This document shows positions 44,328-53,780 of a stretch of DNA of 64,000 nucleotides, one piece after another. Position 1 is the stretch's first letter, and every line of letters starts with the position of its first letter. Location of the stretch: the NCBI RefSeq assembly GCF_025264625.1, contig NZ_CP093313.1, positions 3,968,001 to 4,032,000 on the forward strand, in the 5' to 3' direction. The stretch is from Occallatibacter riparius. Lineage in GTDB: Bacteria; Acidobacteriota; Terriglobia; Terriglobales; Acidobacteriaceae. Below the pieces are notes generated by a model that saw only the letters and a program-made list of their open reading frames with translations, was not told where the DNA came from and did not search any database. The position numbers and the translations under genes were made by a program.

Positions 44328-46001
44328 ATGAAAGGCTTCCCCAAACTCGTTTTCGCATCCGCGCTGCTGGCATTTTTAGTCGCGGCCGGCGGATGTAAGA
44401 GTAATCAGAATCAGAGCCAGAATCCGAATAGTGCCGATCAGAACACTGCGACAGACCAGAGCACCAATCAGGATCCGGCCAATGCAAATGTAGCGCCCGT
44501 ATCGAACGCAAGCGACAACACGGCGGCACCGAGCGGCGCGTATAGCGCGCCGAATGATCAGCAGCCGGCCTACATCTCACGTCGAGCGCCGACCCCGCGA
44601 TCGCGATCCGCGAGCGGTGAGTACGCAAGCGACGCAACCCAACCCGATCAATATCCCGATCAGTATTCTTCCGGCGGCAACTACGATAGTTACGACAATA
44701 ACAACTACAGCGACTATGAGACGCCGGTTGCGTATTCTCAGCAGCCTCCGCCGCCGCTTCCCGCCTATCAGCAGCCGCCGTGCCCCGGCGAGGGATATAT
44801 CTGGACTCCCGGGTCATGGCAGTGGGATAACTCGCAGGGCTATTACTGGGCTCCCGGAGCATGGGTGCTGGCGCCGTACACGGGCGCGCTGTGGACGCCA
44901 GGCTGGTGGGGCTTTAACAGCGGCCGTTACGGGTGGCATCGCGGATATTGGGGACGGCACGTCGGCTACTACGGCGACATCCCTTATGGCCATGGCTACA
45001 ACGGCTACGGCTATGAAGGCGGCTATTGGCACGGAAACGACTTCGCCTACAACCGCGCCGTGAACAACGTGAACACCACCGTGGTGAAGAACGTGTACGA
45101 GTACAGAGTCACAAACATCAACGAGAACACCACGCGGGTCAGCTACAACGGCGGAAACGGCGGCATCCAGGCTCGGCCGCGCGCACCAGAGATCGCGGCA
45201 ATGCGCGAGCAGCACAATCCTCCCATGTCGACGCAGATGCAAATCGTGCAGCAGGCACAACGCGATCGCCAGAACTTCGCGAGTTACAACAACAACCGCC
45301 CGCAGATGGTGGCCGTCTCGCATCCTGTTCAGGCGGACCGCGATGTGAAGCCACCGGCCCCGGTGCATTATCAGGCGCAACAACCCATACAACAGCATCG
45401 CGCACAGCAGGAACAACAACAGCGAGCGCAGCAACAGCAACAGCAGCGTACGCAGCAGGAACAACAACAGCGAGCGCAGCAACAGCAGCGCGCACAGCAG
45501 GAACAACAACAGCGAGGGCAGCAACAGCAGCATGCGCAGCAGGAACAAGCCCAGCGAATGCAACTGCAGCGCGCCCAGCAACAACAACAGCAGCATGCTC
45601 AGGAACAGCAGCGTGTACAACAGCAGCACCAGGCAGAGCCTAACCGGAATCAGCCCGTGCAGGGGCATCAGGCAGCGCAGCAGATAAACCGTGCGCCCAT
45701 ACCTGAGCAGCGTCCGCAAATCAGGGCGGCTGAGCCGGCCCGTCCTGCGGCGCAGGCGCAGCGTCTCGAGCAGTCCCATCCAACTTCACAGCCGCAGCAC
45801 CTGGGAGCGCAGCATCCCGTGGAGCCGAACCGGCCGCAGCAGAATAGGCCCGAGACTCCACAGGCGCACCCCGCTAATCCGCACGCGGAGCAGCCGCACG
45901 CAAATCAGCCGCGGCCGCAGCAGGAGAACAAGGCCAGACCAGAACAGCAGCACAAGACTGAGCAGCAGAAGAAGCAGGAAGAGAAGCAGCATCCGCAATA
46001 A
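44328..46001 (+). CDS. Gln-rich putative lipoprotein with YXWQ-type motif
   Basis: 557 residues from MKGFPKLVFASALL; ATG 44322 is two codons upstream. GAGGTG precedes it. Lipobox-like VAAGGC. Asn/Gln/Ser-rich N-terminal mature region; then CPGEGYIWTPGSWQW, YYWAPGAWVLAPYTG and GYWHGNDFAYN (about 145-260), similar to the protein at 27808. A repetitive Gln-rich tail (about 365-480) of QEQQQRAQQQ units follows, then a Pro/His-rich end. Probably cell-surface; function unknown. Confidence 0.75.
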   Translation: MKGFPKLVFASALLAFLVAAGGCKSNQNQSQNPNSADQNTATDQSTNQDPANANVAPVSNASDNTAAPSGAYSAPNDQQPAYISRRAPTPRSRSASGEYASDATQPDQYPDQYSSGGNYDSYDNNNYSDYETPVAYSQQPPPPLPAYQQPPCPGEGYIWTPGSWQWDNSQGYYWAPGAWVLAPYTGALWTPGWWGFNSGRYGWHRGYWGRHVGYYGDIPYGHGYNGYGYEGGYWHGNDFAYNRAVNNVNTTVVKNVYEYRVTNINENTTRVSYNGGNGGIQARPRAPEIAAMREQHNPPMSTQMQIVQQAQRDRQNFASYNNNRPQMVAVSHPVQADRDVKPPAPVHYQAQQPIQQHRAQQEQQQRAQQQQQQRTQQEQQQRAQQQQRAQQEQQQRGQQQQHAQQEQAQRMQLQRAQQQQQQHAQEQQRVQQQHQAEPNRNQPVQGHQAAQQINRAPIPEQRPQIRAAEPARPAAQAQRLEQSHPTSQPQHLGAQHPVEPNRPQQNRPETPQAHPANPHAEQPHANQPRPQQENKARPEQQHKTEQQKKQEEKQHPQ

Positions 46002-46032
46002 TGCGTCGTGAAGGGGCGTCGCGCCAAAAGCA

Positions 46033-46069
46033 AAGAGGCTTCTTCCGTGGCGGAGAAGCCTCTTCGTTT
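46033..46069 (+). terminator. Rho-independent terminator
   Basis: AAGAGGCTTCT and AGAAGCCTCTT arms followed by CGTTTTTA, 32 bp past the lipoprotein stop. Confidence 0.85.
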
Positions 46070-46141
46070 TTACCGGCATGTCTCTGGGAAGAAAGTATCA
46101 GCGCCGGGTATGAATGCGTGCCACCAGCCAGTTAAAAAGAA

Positions 46142-46171
46142 CCCGGAGCTACGCTCAGGTGTAGCTCCGGG
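46142..46171 (-). terminator. Minus-strand terminator
   Basis: CCCGGAGCTAC and GTAGCTCCGGG form a perfect 11-bp stem; on the minus strand TTCTTTTTAA follows. It lies about 240 bp past the gene at 46414. Confidence 0.7.
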
Positions 46172-46413
46172 CTGGAGTGAGTTCAACGCTCAGCTTAGCC
46201 TTGCGTTGATGCTCAGCCTCTGCCTAGCAGCGTCTGCGCCGCTCAGGCATCTCGTTTGCTCCGGCCGGAGAGTAAGTGCCGGCGGATGCGGAAGGATCGA
46301 GAACCGTTCGTGGTGCATTGCCCGTCACAATTCTCTAAAACGAAGTTAGCGATTGCGGTTCCTGTGATGCGTCAAGAAGGCGTCAAGAAAACGTGGAGAT
46401 TCCATCCCACGCT

Positions 46414-46803
46414 TTACTCGCCTGTAATGACGCGCTCCTGGTCCTTGTGATGCTTATGAGACTTGGTCATGTGCGCGGTGGTCTTCGCATGAATCTGAAT
46501 GGTGTCGAGGATGTAGTCCTCGCCATTCACATCGAAGCGCAGCACTATGCGGGAGTCTGAAGGATCCTTGACGCCAGGCTCAAGCACGCTTACCAGGTGC
46601 TTCGTGCCGTCGTGCTGCTGCAGGGTAACGAAGCTACCGTTGATGCCCTGTTGCACGTCATAGGCGCCTGCGGGGAATGACTGGCCGTTTGCTGAGAAAT
46701 TGAAGGGGACGTTCACCTTCTCTGCATTGGCTGTTTGGCTGGCGAGCGCTGCGATCGCGGCAACCGCCGGGACCAGAAACCATTTCAACATTGTGGACCG
46801 CAT
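46414..46803 (-). CDS. Small exported protein
   Basis: 129 residues from MRSTMLKWFLVPAVAAI, preceded by GGAGGACAC. Signal peptide cut near ANAE. KVNVPFNFSANGQSFPAGAY resembles a family of short acidobacterial secreted proteins with an Ig-like/beta fold; SLEDVYILDTI-like strands follow and the end is His/Lys-rich (KSHKHHKDQ). Function unknown. Confidence 0.75.
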   Translation of the reverse strand: MRSTMLKWFLVPAVAAIAALASQTANAEKVNVPFNFSANGQSFPAGAYDVQQGINGSFVTLQQHDGTKHLVSVLEPGVKDPSDSRIVLRFDVNGEDYILDTIQIHAKTTAHMTKSHKHHKDQERVITGE

Positions 46804-46875
46804 CCGTGTGTCCTCCATGGAAAGCACATTAGCGGTCCGCAAAAACAAATGCGTCAAAGGTCCGTGGAGAAACCG

Positions 46876-48690
46876 TCAAGCTTTAGCAGATGTAGAACGC
46901 GAGATACGAGCAGCGTCAATGTCGTGCGAATCATGCGACCACATCAGCTCATCGTAAACGTCCTTTGACGCTGGGAGCAGGCCATTGCGCGTTGTGTAGT
47001 TGCTGAGTCGTGCGATTTGCTGATGCAGGTCCGCGGCCTCGCTGAAAGCCTTCATTTCGAGCGCACGCTGCGCGGCAATCCGTAGCATCGCCATCGCGTT
47101 CGACCAGTCACCCGCGGCTTCATAATGTGCCGCAGCCTCGCGCGCGATAAGTTCATCACGTCCGTAGAAGATGGCTCGAAGGCGATCCGCCACACGCGCA
47201 TGACGTGCTGCGCGGCGTGCGGCCGACTGCCGCTGGTAAAGCACTTCGCGAAACATCGCATGCGCGAAGACATAGAAACTTGACCGCGTGCCATCCGGCA
47301 GTTCGTCCTCGCCTGCCCGCTTCACAAACGACACGCGCCTTACAAGTGCATCGCATGCTTCTTCGGCAGTGGCAACATCTTTTCCCAGCGCGGCTGCGAC
47401 CATCCACGCCGGGAATGCGACAGTTGCCAGACTCGCGGCCTCGAGCAGTTGTTGCTCTTCTTCGGAGAGATGTTCGATCTCAAGCTCGATCATGCGCGCC
47501 AGTTCGCCGGGTGTTGCCGCATCCTGCTCCAGAGGGCGCAACTCCCATCGCGTGTCATCGCCGTTGTCAGTGCGTGTGAGGAGCTTCTCTGAGATGAGAT
47601 GCTCCAAGATCGCGAACACAAATCGTGGATTGCCTTCCGACTGCAAGTGAACAAACTCATGCAGACCTTCGGGCAATTCTTCCTGCCCGAGCCGCGCGCG
47701 TAGCACTTTGGCCACGGACGATTTTGAAAGCCGGCCCAAACTGAGGTGCGTACACAGGCGCCGAAGACACAGATCATGCATAAGGCGCGTAAGCGCCTCG
47801 GCCTTGGAGCCGGTACGCGGTGAAACGGTAACCACGATCATCAGCTTCGCTGGCCCCCGCCTGCGCGCCAGCGCCGACAGCACTGCAAGCGTTGAATCGT
47901 CAGACCATTCCAGGTCTTCCAGAATCAGCAGCAGTGGCCTGTCCATCGCCATATCTTCAAGGGCAGCGCACAACTCGCCCGGTACAGGGGATGCGCCCAG
48001 ATCCGCTTCAATATCTGGGGCTGCAGAACCTGCGGCCTGCTTGCGCAGAACCCGGCGGATCGCAGAATCCGGCGCCGACTCGGAGCCGCAGCGAAAGGCA
48101 TCGGCCAGCGGGTAGTAGTCCTGCTTGCCTGCGAACCCTGGAACGCATTGACCGAACGCAGCTGTTGCCACTTGCGCCGCTTCCACGATTCCGCGGAAGG
48201 CATCAATCAGCGCGCTCTTGCCGATTCCGCTTTCGCCTGTGATAAAGACGATCTGCCGTGCACCGCTCGCCGCCTGCTGCATGGTGGCTTGCAGGCAAGC
48301 CAACTCTGAATCGCGGCCAACGATATTGGGCGCTGGTGGTGTTGTCACAGCGAGCGGTGTCGCTGCGCCTGCGGAACTGGCCACGCCTTCCGTTATGTTC
48401 GCTATGAAACAGTAGCCGCGCTTGGGCAATGACTGGATGAAACGCGGATTACGCGCATCGTCCTCCAAGACTCTGCGGAGATCGAGCATATACGTGCGCA
48501 ACACCTGGGGCTGCACGTAGGTTTCAGGCCACAGCGCATCCAGCAGCTCATCATGGCTGACGAGCCGGCCAGCATGCTCCACAAGATAACGCAGCACAGC
48601 GAATGGCTTTGGCGGCAGCGCAATGCGGACGCCCGCGCGCCACAGGCACTCGTTGAGCGTATCGAGCGTGAAAGTGCCAAATTGTTTCAA
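46876..48690 (-). CDS. Winged-helix transcriptional regulator with AAA ATPase domain
   Basis: 604 residues. N-terminal OmpR/PhoB-type winged helix (about 1-95, KPFAVLRYLVEHAG, LRTYMLDLRRVLEDD, KRGYCFIA). ATPase domain with Walker A GESGIGKS (about 151-158) and Walker B-like LLLILEDLEWSDD, then MalT/LAL-like helical repeats. TTG start with GGAGGG upstream. It is divergent from the S10 carboxypeptidase and is a candidate regulator of it. Signal unknown. Confidence 0.88.
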   Translation of the reverse strand: MKQFGTFTLDTLNECLWRAGVRIALPPKPFAVLRYLVEHAGRLVSHDELLDALWPETYVQPQVLRTYMLDLRRVLEDDARNPRFIQSLPKRGYCFIANITEGVASSAGAATPLAVTTPPAPNIVGRDSELACLQATMQQAASGARQIVFITGESGIGKSALIDAFRGIVEAAQVATAAFGQCVPGFAGKQDYYPLADAFRCGSESAPDSAIRRVLRKQAAGSAAPDIEADLGASPVPGELCAALEDMAMDRPLLLILEDLEWSDDSTLAVLSALARRRGPAKLMIVVTVSPRTGSKAEALTRLMHDLCLRRLCTHLSLGRLSKSSVAKVLRARLGQEELPEGLHEFVHLQSEGNPRFVFAILEHLISEKLLTRTDNGDDTRWELRPLEQDAATPGELARMIELEIEHLSEEEQQLLEAASLATVAFPAWMVAAALGKDVATAEEACDALVRRVSFVKRAGEDELPDGTRSSFYVFAHAMFREVLYQRQSAARRAARHARVADRLRAIFYGRDELIAREAAAHYEAAGDWSNAMAMLRIAAQRALEMKAFSEAADLHQQIARLSNYTTRNGLLPASKDVYDELMWSHDSHDIDAARISRSTSAKA

Positions 48691-48960
48691 AACGCGGGGG
48701 ACCCTCCGGGGAATCTGACGCAGATTTGATGTGCACGTTATGTGCCGAATCCATAATCTTGCATACCGGCTAATCCATGATACGAAGTGGACTCAAAGAT
48801 TGCCCACGCGGCAGCGCCGCTGTTCATTTTCGAACACCCGTGTTCAGATACGCGCATGCCCAGGCGATGGTTCATCCGACGGCGAGCGCTCAACCTCTCG
48901 TTACAATGGATTCGTCTGCACCGTTCGGAGATTCGATTGGATTTGGGAGGGCCCTGGTTC

Positions 48961-50601
48961 ATGAAGGCAGTCAGGCTCGGCGTGTGCGTCGCTGTTGTAG
49001 CGACTGCAACTTTATTCGCTATTGAAAGTGTGGCCGCGCAGGAGCGCAACCGGGAGCAACAAAGCCCGAACCCACAAGAATCGAATGTGCGCAATCCTGA
49101 GCCGGCGCGGCAGGCGCGTGAGCAGAGCAGCCAGGGCGCCGACCAGAAGAGCAATGAGAATGCGCCCATTCCGCCGGAACGGACATCCGTAACGCATCAC
49201 GATTCCACGCTCGGCGGCAAGTCGTTGCGTTACACAGCGACCGCCGGCACGTTGCTCATCCGCGACGAAGAAGACAAGCCTTACGGCAGCATGTTTTATG
49301 TTGCTTACACCCTCGACGGTGCGCAGGCCGGCTCCCGGCCGGTGAGCTTTCTCTATAACGGAGGACCAGGCTCGGCTACCCTGTGGCTCCATATGGGTTC
49401 GTTCTCGCCGGTGCGCATCCAGACCGACAGCCCCAAGGCAACTGCCGGTCCGCCGTTCACCCTTGCGCCCAATCAGGATTCGCTGCTCGACAAGACCGAT
49501 CTCGTCTTCGTCGATGCGCCTCTCACCGGCTACTCGCGCGCGGTGGGCAAGGGGCAGCCGAAGGACTTCACCGGCGTAGACCAGGACCTGCGCGCCTTCG
49601 ACCGCTTCATCATTCGCTGGATCAGTGTGAACCAGAGATGGAATTCGCCGAAGTTTCTCATTGGTGAATCGTATGGTACTACCCGTTCGGCCGCTTTGGC
49701 TGACATGCTGGGTAACGATGGCGTGCAACTCAACGGAGTAGTGCTGATCTCATCGATCCTCAACTACAACGTGCGCGCCGGAGGTTACGACACCATTTAC
49801 ATCGGCAACCTGCCGAGTTATGCGGCAGCGGCGTGGTACTTCAACAAGGTGCAGAACAAGCCCGCCGACCTGGCCGCTTGGGTGCAGCAGGCGCGCGACT
49901 TCGCCAGCGGGCCGTACGCGCATGCGCTGTTCCAGGGCGACAGGCTTTCGGCTGCGGAATTGGATTCCGTTTCGAAAGAAGTGAGTCGATTCACGGGTCT
50001 CAGCGAGCAGTATGTGAAGGAAACGAACCTTCGCATCTCGCCCACGCGCTTCCGTAAGGAAGTGCTGCGCGATCAGCGCCTCACACTCGGCCGCTATGAC
50101 ATGCGCTTCGAGGGCGAGGACGTGGATGCGGCCGGCGAGAATCCCAGCTACGATGCCTCCGACACAGGCATCAGCGGCGCATTCGTTGCGGCGCTTCATA
50201 ATTATCTGGAGACGGAACTGAAGTACGACTCGACCGATGCGTACCGTCCCAGCGCAGGCTCGATCGGCCAGTGGGACTGGAAGCATCGACCCACCAGCGG
50301 CGGCGGCTTCGGCGGTCCCGGCGGCGAGCAGTCGCAACCCTACGTGGCGGCCGACCTGGCCAGCGCCATCCGCAAGAATCCGCACCTGAAGGTCTTCTCG
50401 GCCAACGGCTACTTCGACCTGGCCACGCCGTTCTTTCTCACCGAGTTCGACCTGAATCACATGCAGCTTCCTGAGGAACTGCGAGGTAATGTGCAGTACA
50501 GCTACTATCCTTCGGGTCACATGATCTATCTCAACGTGGACGCTCTGCATCAGTTGCGCGCGGATCTGGAGAAGTTCATCGGGGACGCTGTGAAGCGGTG
50601 A
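48961..50601 (+). CDS. Secreted serine carboxypeptidase (S10 family)
   Basis: 546 residues from MKAVRLGVCVAVVAT; GGGAGGGCC upstream. Signal peptide to about VAAQ. PVSFLYNGGPGSATLWLHMG (oxyanion region), the nucleophile in IGESYGTTR, Asp in FDLATPFF and His in SGHMIYL complete the S10 triad. The Asn/Gln-rich N-terminal mature part is a linker. It removes C-terminal residues from peptides. An MBL hydrolase gene follows on the same strand. Confidence 0.92.
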   Translation: MKAVRLGVCVAVVATATLFAIESVAAQERNREQQSPNPQESNVRNPEPARQAREQSSQGADQKSNENAPIPPERTSVTHHDSTLGGKSLRYTATAGTLLIRDEEDKPYGSMFYVAYTLDGAQAGSRPVSFLYNGGPGSATLWLHMGSFSPVRIQTDSPKATAGPPFTLAPNQDSLLDKTDLVFVDAPLTGYSRAVGKGQPKDFTGVDQDLRAFDRFIIRWISVNQRWNSPKFLIGESYGTTRSAALADMLGNDGVQLNGVVLISSILNYNVRAGGYDTIYIGNLPSYAAAAWYFNKVQNKPADLAAWVQQARDFASGPYAHALFQGDRLSAAELDSVSKEVSRFTGLSEQYVKETNLRISPTRFRKEVLRDQRLTLGRYDMRFEGEDVDAAGENPSYDASDTGISGAFVAALHNYLETELKYDSTDAYRPSAGSIGQWDWKHRPTSGGGFGGPGGEQSQPYVAADLASAIRKNPHLKVFSANGYFDLATPFFLTEFDLNHMQLPEELRGNVQYSYYPSGHMIYLNVDALHQLRADLEKFIGDAVKR

Positions 50602-50665
50602 TGAGCGGCTGGTGATCAGGTGCAAGCCTACTCTGCATAGGCTACTGAATGAACGAAGGGCATGC

Positions 50666-51595
50666 ATGCGAATTGTTTCGACGATCTTTGCTGCGATTAT
50701 CGTAGCGTCAACTTCGCATTGGGTGATTGCCCAGGCCGACACGCCCGCATGGTGTAAAGCGCTGCCGCGGCCAGAGTACAAAGCAATCGAGCGCGTACCG
50801 GTGCACGACTCGTGGTTCGAGGTTTACAGAGTCGCGCGGGACGTGCTTGCCATCTACGAGCCGCATCAGTCCGAAGAGACCATCGGCTATCTCATCCTCG
50901 GGCAGAAGCGCGCGCTCATGTTTGACACAGGGATGGGCGTCGGCGATTTGAAGTCGCTCACCGCGCAGCTCACGCATCTGCCTATAGTCGTGCTCAACTC
51001 CCACACGCATAACGATCACGTTGGCGATAACTGGCAGTTCGACACTGTCTATGGAATGGATACCGATTTCACGCGGCAGAACGCGCGTGGCTCGCGCGAG
51101 GATGCGCAGGCCGAGATTGCACCTGGCGAAGTCTGCGGCACTTTTCCAGTCGGATTCGATCGCAGCAAGTATGCAACCAAACCCTGGAAGATCGCGAAGT
51201 ATATCCACGATGGCGAGCGGATCGATCTGGGCGGTCGGACGATAGAAGTCATCGCTGCGCCCGGTCACACGCCCGATTCAATCACGCTCTTCGATCGCGC
51301 GAATGGCCTGCTGTTTACCGGCGATACTTATTACCCTGGCGCCATCTGGATTTATCGGCCCGAGACTGATCTCGTTGCTTACGGCAAGTCCGTGCACAGG
51401 CTCGCTGCGCTCGCACCGCAGGTGAAGATCGTCCTCGGTGCGCACAATGTTCCGGTCGCTTCGCCTGCTGTTCTGACGCAACTTGCGGCCGCATACGACA
51501 AAGTGCGAGCCGGCCAGGTGGCGTCCGAACCGGCCGGTGATGGCAAGGTGATCTACAAAGTGGACGGAATTGCGTTCCTCATGCGCAAGCCATGA
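50666..51595 (+). CDS. Secreted MBL-fold metallo-hydrolase
   Basis: 309 residues from MRIVSTIFAAIIVAST with signal peptide cut near VIAQA. Zinc motif SHTHNDHVGD (HxHxDH form THNDH), APGHTPDSI (His), FTGDTYY (Asp) and LGAHNVP (His) are the metallo-beta-lactamase ligands. Substrate unknown. 64 bp after the S10 peptidase. Confidence 0.9.
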   Translation: MRIVSTIFAAIIVASTSHWVIAQADTPAWCKALPRPEYKAIERVPVHDSWFEVYRVARDVLAIYEPHQSEETIGYLILGQKRALMFDTGMGVGDLKSLTAQLTHLPIVVLNSHTHNDHVGDNWQFDTVYGMDTDFTRQNARGSREDAQAEIAPGEVCGTFPVGFDRSKYATKPWKIAKYIHDGERIDLGGRTIEVIAAPGHTPDSITLFDRANGLLFTGDTYYPGAIWIYRPETDLVAYGKSVHRLAALAPQVKIVLGAHNVPVASPAVLTQLAAAYDKVRAGQVASEPAGDGKVIYKVDGIAFLMRKP

Positions 51596-51604
51596 ACGCC
51601 GTCG

Positions 51605-53236
51605 TCACACCGTATATTGCGCCACCGATTTCTTAACGCGGTCCACCATCGGCGACAGACCCGCAATGAGATCCGTAGCCGTGTGCACCGCGCCTACATT
51701 CTGCTCCGTCATCGCGGCCACCTGATGGATGTTGCTGCTGATTTCATTCATCGCAATGGTCTGCTGTGACGATGCACTTGCAATCTCCGATACCCGCTTG
51801 ACCGCGCCGCTCATGAGGCCGTCAATGCCGACCAGCGTAGTGTGGGCCTCCCGCACCAGCGACACGCCATCGTCGACCTTGCTCGTTCCCGCGTGCATTC
51901 CGGTGATGGCGCGATCGCTGTCACCCTTGATCGTGCTGAGAAGCTCGTCAATCCGGCCGGTGGCAGCGCGCGTGCGATCGGCAAGGCTGCGCACCTCGTT
52001 TGCGACGACGGCAAATCCACGTCCTGCCTGCCCGGCACGCGCAGCTTCGATGGACGCATTCAACGCCAGAAGATTCGTCTGCTCGGTGATCTCGCGAATC
52101 AGTCGCGCCACTTCGCCCACTTCCGCCGAACTGGCGCTTAGCGCTTCCACGTCGCGCGCCGCATCCTTGATCGCATTACTCAGATCACCGATTCGCGTTA
52201 CAGCCTGCTCTGACAATCCAGCGCCCTCTGTCGCCCTTGAGCCCGAATCAACGACAGCACTCTCGGTGGTCTGCAGGTGTTCCGACACTTCGCGAATGGT
52301 GAGCTCGAGCTCTGCCGTAGCCGCCGCCACACTTGACGTGGACTTGTTCTGCGATTCCGCCGCGCTCTGGATTTTCAGAATGGAGTCGAGGATGCGCTGC
52401 GTTCCCGTCTCAACCGGGCCCACGGCATCCTGAATGCACTGGAACGTTGACTGTACCCATGTGAGCAACAGAGTGAGCTTGCGCGAAATCGGCTCGTCTG
52501 CCATTCCCATCGCACCGGTACGCGTCAAATCGCCCGTCGAAAGAATGTGGTCGAGCTGCGACTCAATTCCCGCCAACCTCCGCCTGAGCTTCGGCAGCGT
52601 GTAGGCGCCACCCAACCCCGCAGCAACGCCTGACAAGCCGAACACAATGGCCGCGGCAATGCTCAGCCAGCCCTTGTGCGCGGTAAAACTCAGGGCAATG
52701 CCTGCGCAGGAAGAAAGCAGCGTCAACGCGAGCGCAATGCCCATCTGCCTTCCTGGCTGCGCGATTCGCTCGACCCACTCGGGACGCACCCGCACCACGC
52801 GTCCTTCTTCGATGCGCAGTGTTCGGTCACCCTCGCGAAGGCGCCGGTAAGCGTCGGCAGCCGCCTGAATCTGCTCCCGCGTGGGCTTTCCCCGCAGCGA
52901 TTGGAATCCTACGACCCGGCCGTTTTCCCGCACCGGAGAGATGTTGGCCACCACCCAGTAGAATCCGCCGTCCTTCCGCCGATTCTTCACCACTCCCTGC
53001 CAGGGCCGGTTCGCTTTCAGAGATCTCCATAAGTCCGCGAAAGCCTCGGCCGGCATATCGGGATGCCGCACCAGGTTGTGCGGCTTGCCCAGCATCTCTT
53101 CCACCGCGTAGCCACTGATCTCGGCAAAGACCCCATTAACGTGCGTGATCCTGCCCTTCAAATCGGTTTGCGAATAGATGAAAGCATTCTCGGGAAGGAA
53201 GGTCTCAACATTGCTGACATAAATCCCTTGCTTCAT
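51605..53236 (-). CDS. PAS-containing methyl-accepting chemotaxis protein (Aer-like)
   Basis: 543 residues from MKQGIYVSNVETFL, with GCAGGAG upstream. PAS domain (about 15-115, FIYSQTDLKGRITHVNGVF; PHNLVRHPDMP is the Aer-type redox/FAD region). Two membrane helices (about 170-225), then the signalling domain with tip EARAGQAGRGFAVVANEVRSLADR (given in parts: EARAGQAGRG, FAVVANEVRSLADR). It senses redox/energy state and signals to CheA. No che genes nearby. Confidence 0.92.
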   Translation of the reverse strand: MKQGIYVSNVETFLPENAFIYSQTDLKGRITHVNGVFAEISGYAVEEMLGKPHNLVRHPDMPAEAFADLWRSLKANRPWQGVVKNRRKDGGFYWVVANISPVRENGRVVGFQSLRGKPTREQIQAAADAYRRLREGDRTLRIEEGRVVRVRPEWVERIAQPGRQMGIALALTLLSSCAGIALSFTAHKGWLSIAAAIVFGLSGVAAGLGGAYTLPKLRRRLAGIESQLDHILSTGDLTRTGAMGMADEPISRKLTLLLTWVQSTFQCIQDAVGPVETGTQRILDSILKIQSAAESQNKSTSSVAAATAELELTIREVSEHLQTTESAVVDSGSRATEGAGLSEQAVTRIGDLSNAIKDAARDVEALSASSAEVGEVARLIREITEQTNLLALNASIEAARAGQAGRGFAVVANEVRSLADRTRAATGRIDELLSTIKGDSDRAITGMHAGTSKVDDGVSLVREAHTTLVGIDGLMSGAVKRVSEIASASSQQTIAMNEISSNIHQVAAMTEQNVGAVHTATDLIAGLSPMVDRVKKSVAQYTV

Positions 53237-53414
53237 GCGTTCTCCTGCCGTCCTGAGCCAGAGCTCGCATGGAGTGCCTCCGCTATTCAGTCCCGCAGAG
53301 GATCTCTGCACAGTCAGACTGCGCTCAGTGGCGTAACGAGCCAGATAGCTTATCGGCAGTGAAGAGCAAGTGTATGGTATTACCAGAGTCTGGCCGAGGG
53401 TGATTTGTAAACCC

Positions 53415-53768
53415 TTAGAAGCCGCCCTGCGTGGGCCCGAACCACGAACGCGCGTCGGCGCGGAACAACCCGTAAGCGAACAGCACGAGCAGGGTCGAGT
53501 GCACAATCAACTCTTGCGGTGGATGCCCGAAGCTGATGGCAACGTGAAAGGCCATCCAGGCAACGGCCAGCCAGCGCGCCCAGTTGCGGCCGCGCAGCAC
53601 GAAGAAGCCGGCGACAAGGCCCAGTACATTCACGGCCGCGGCGAGAAACGCATCCCTGTGGCTATCTGGATGCGCCATGAAGTTGAGCCACGCGCCGTAG
53701 AGACCAAACGCACCAGACAGCATGATCAACACGGAAATAACGATTATCGGTAGAGGCGCTCTCTTCAT
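53415..53768 (-). CDS. Small integral membrane protein
   Basis: 117 residues, four hydrophobic segments (PIIVISVLIMLSGAFGLYG, AFLAAAVNVLGLVAGFFVL, ARWLAVAWMAFHVAISFG, STLLVLFAYGLF). Family not recognised. Upstream VOC gene is on the same strand 12 bp away. Confidence 0.75.
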   Translation of the reverse strand: MKRAPLPIIVISVLIMLSGAFGLYGAWLNFMAHPDSHRDAFLAAAVNVLGLVAGFFVLRGRNWARWLAVAWMAFHVAISFGHPPQELIVHSTLLVLFAYGLFRADARSWFGPTQGGF

Positions 53769-53780
53769 AGTGTCTCGCAG

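Larger units (their letters stand above)
46002..46413. other. Intergenic region between convergent genes
   Basis: 412 bp holding two terminators (46033-46069 for the plus strand, 46142-46171 for the minus strand). A 113-codon frame crosses both hairpins and is not considered a gene. Confidence 0.6.

Noticed and set aside
46008..46349. 113-codon frame after the Gln-rich lipoprotein
   Set aside because: It crosses two terminators and has no domain or ribosome-binding site.
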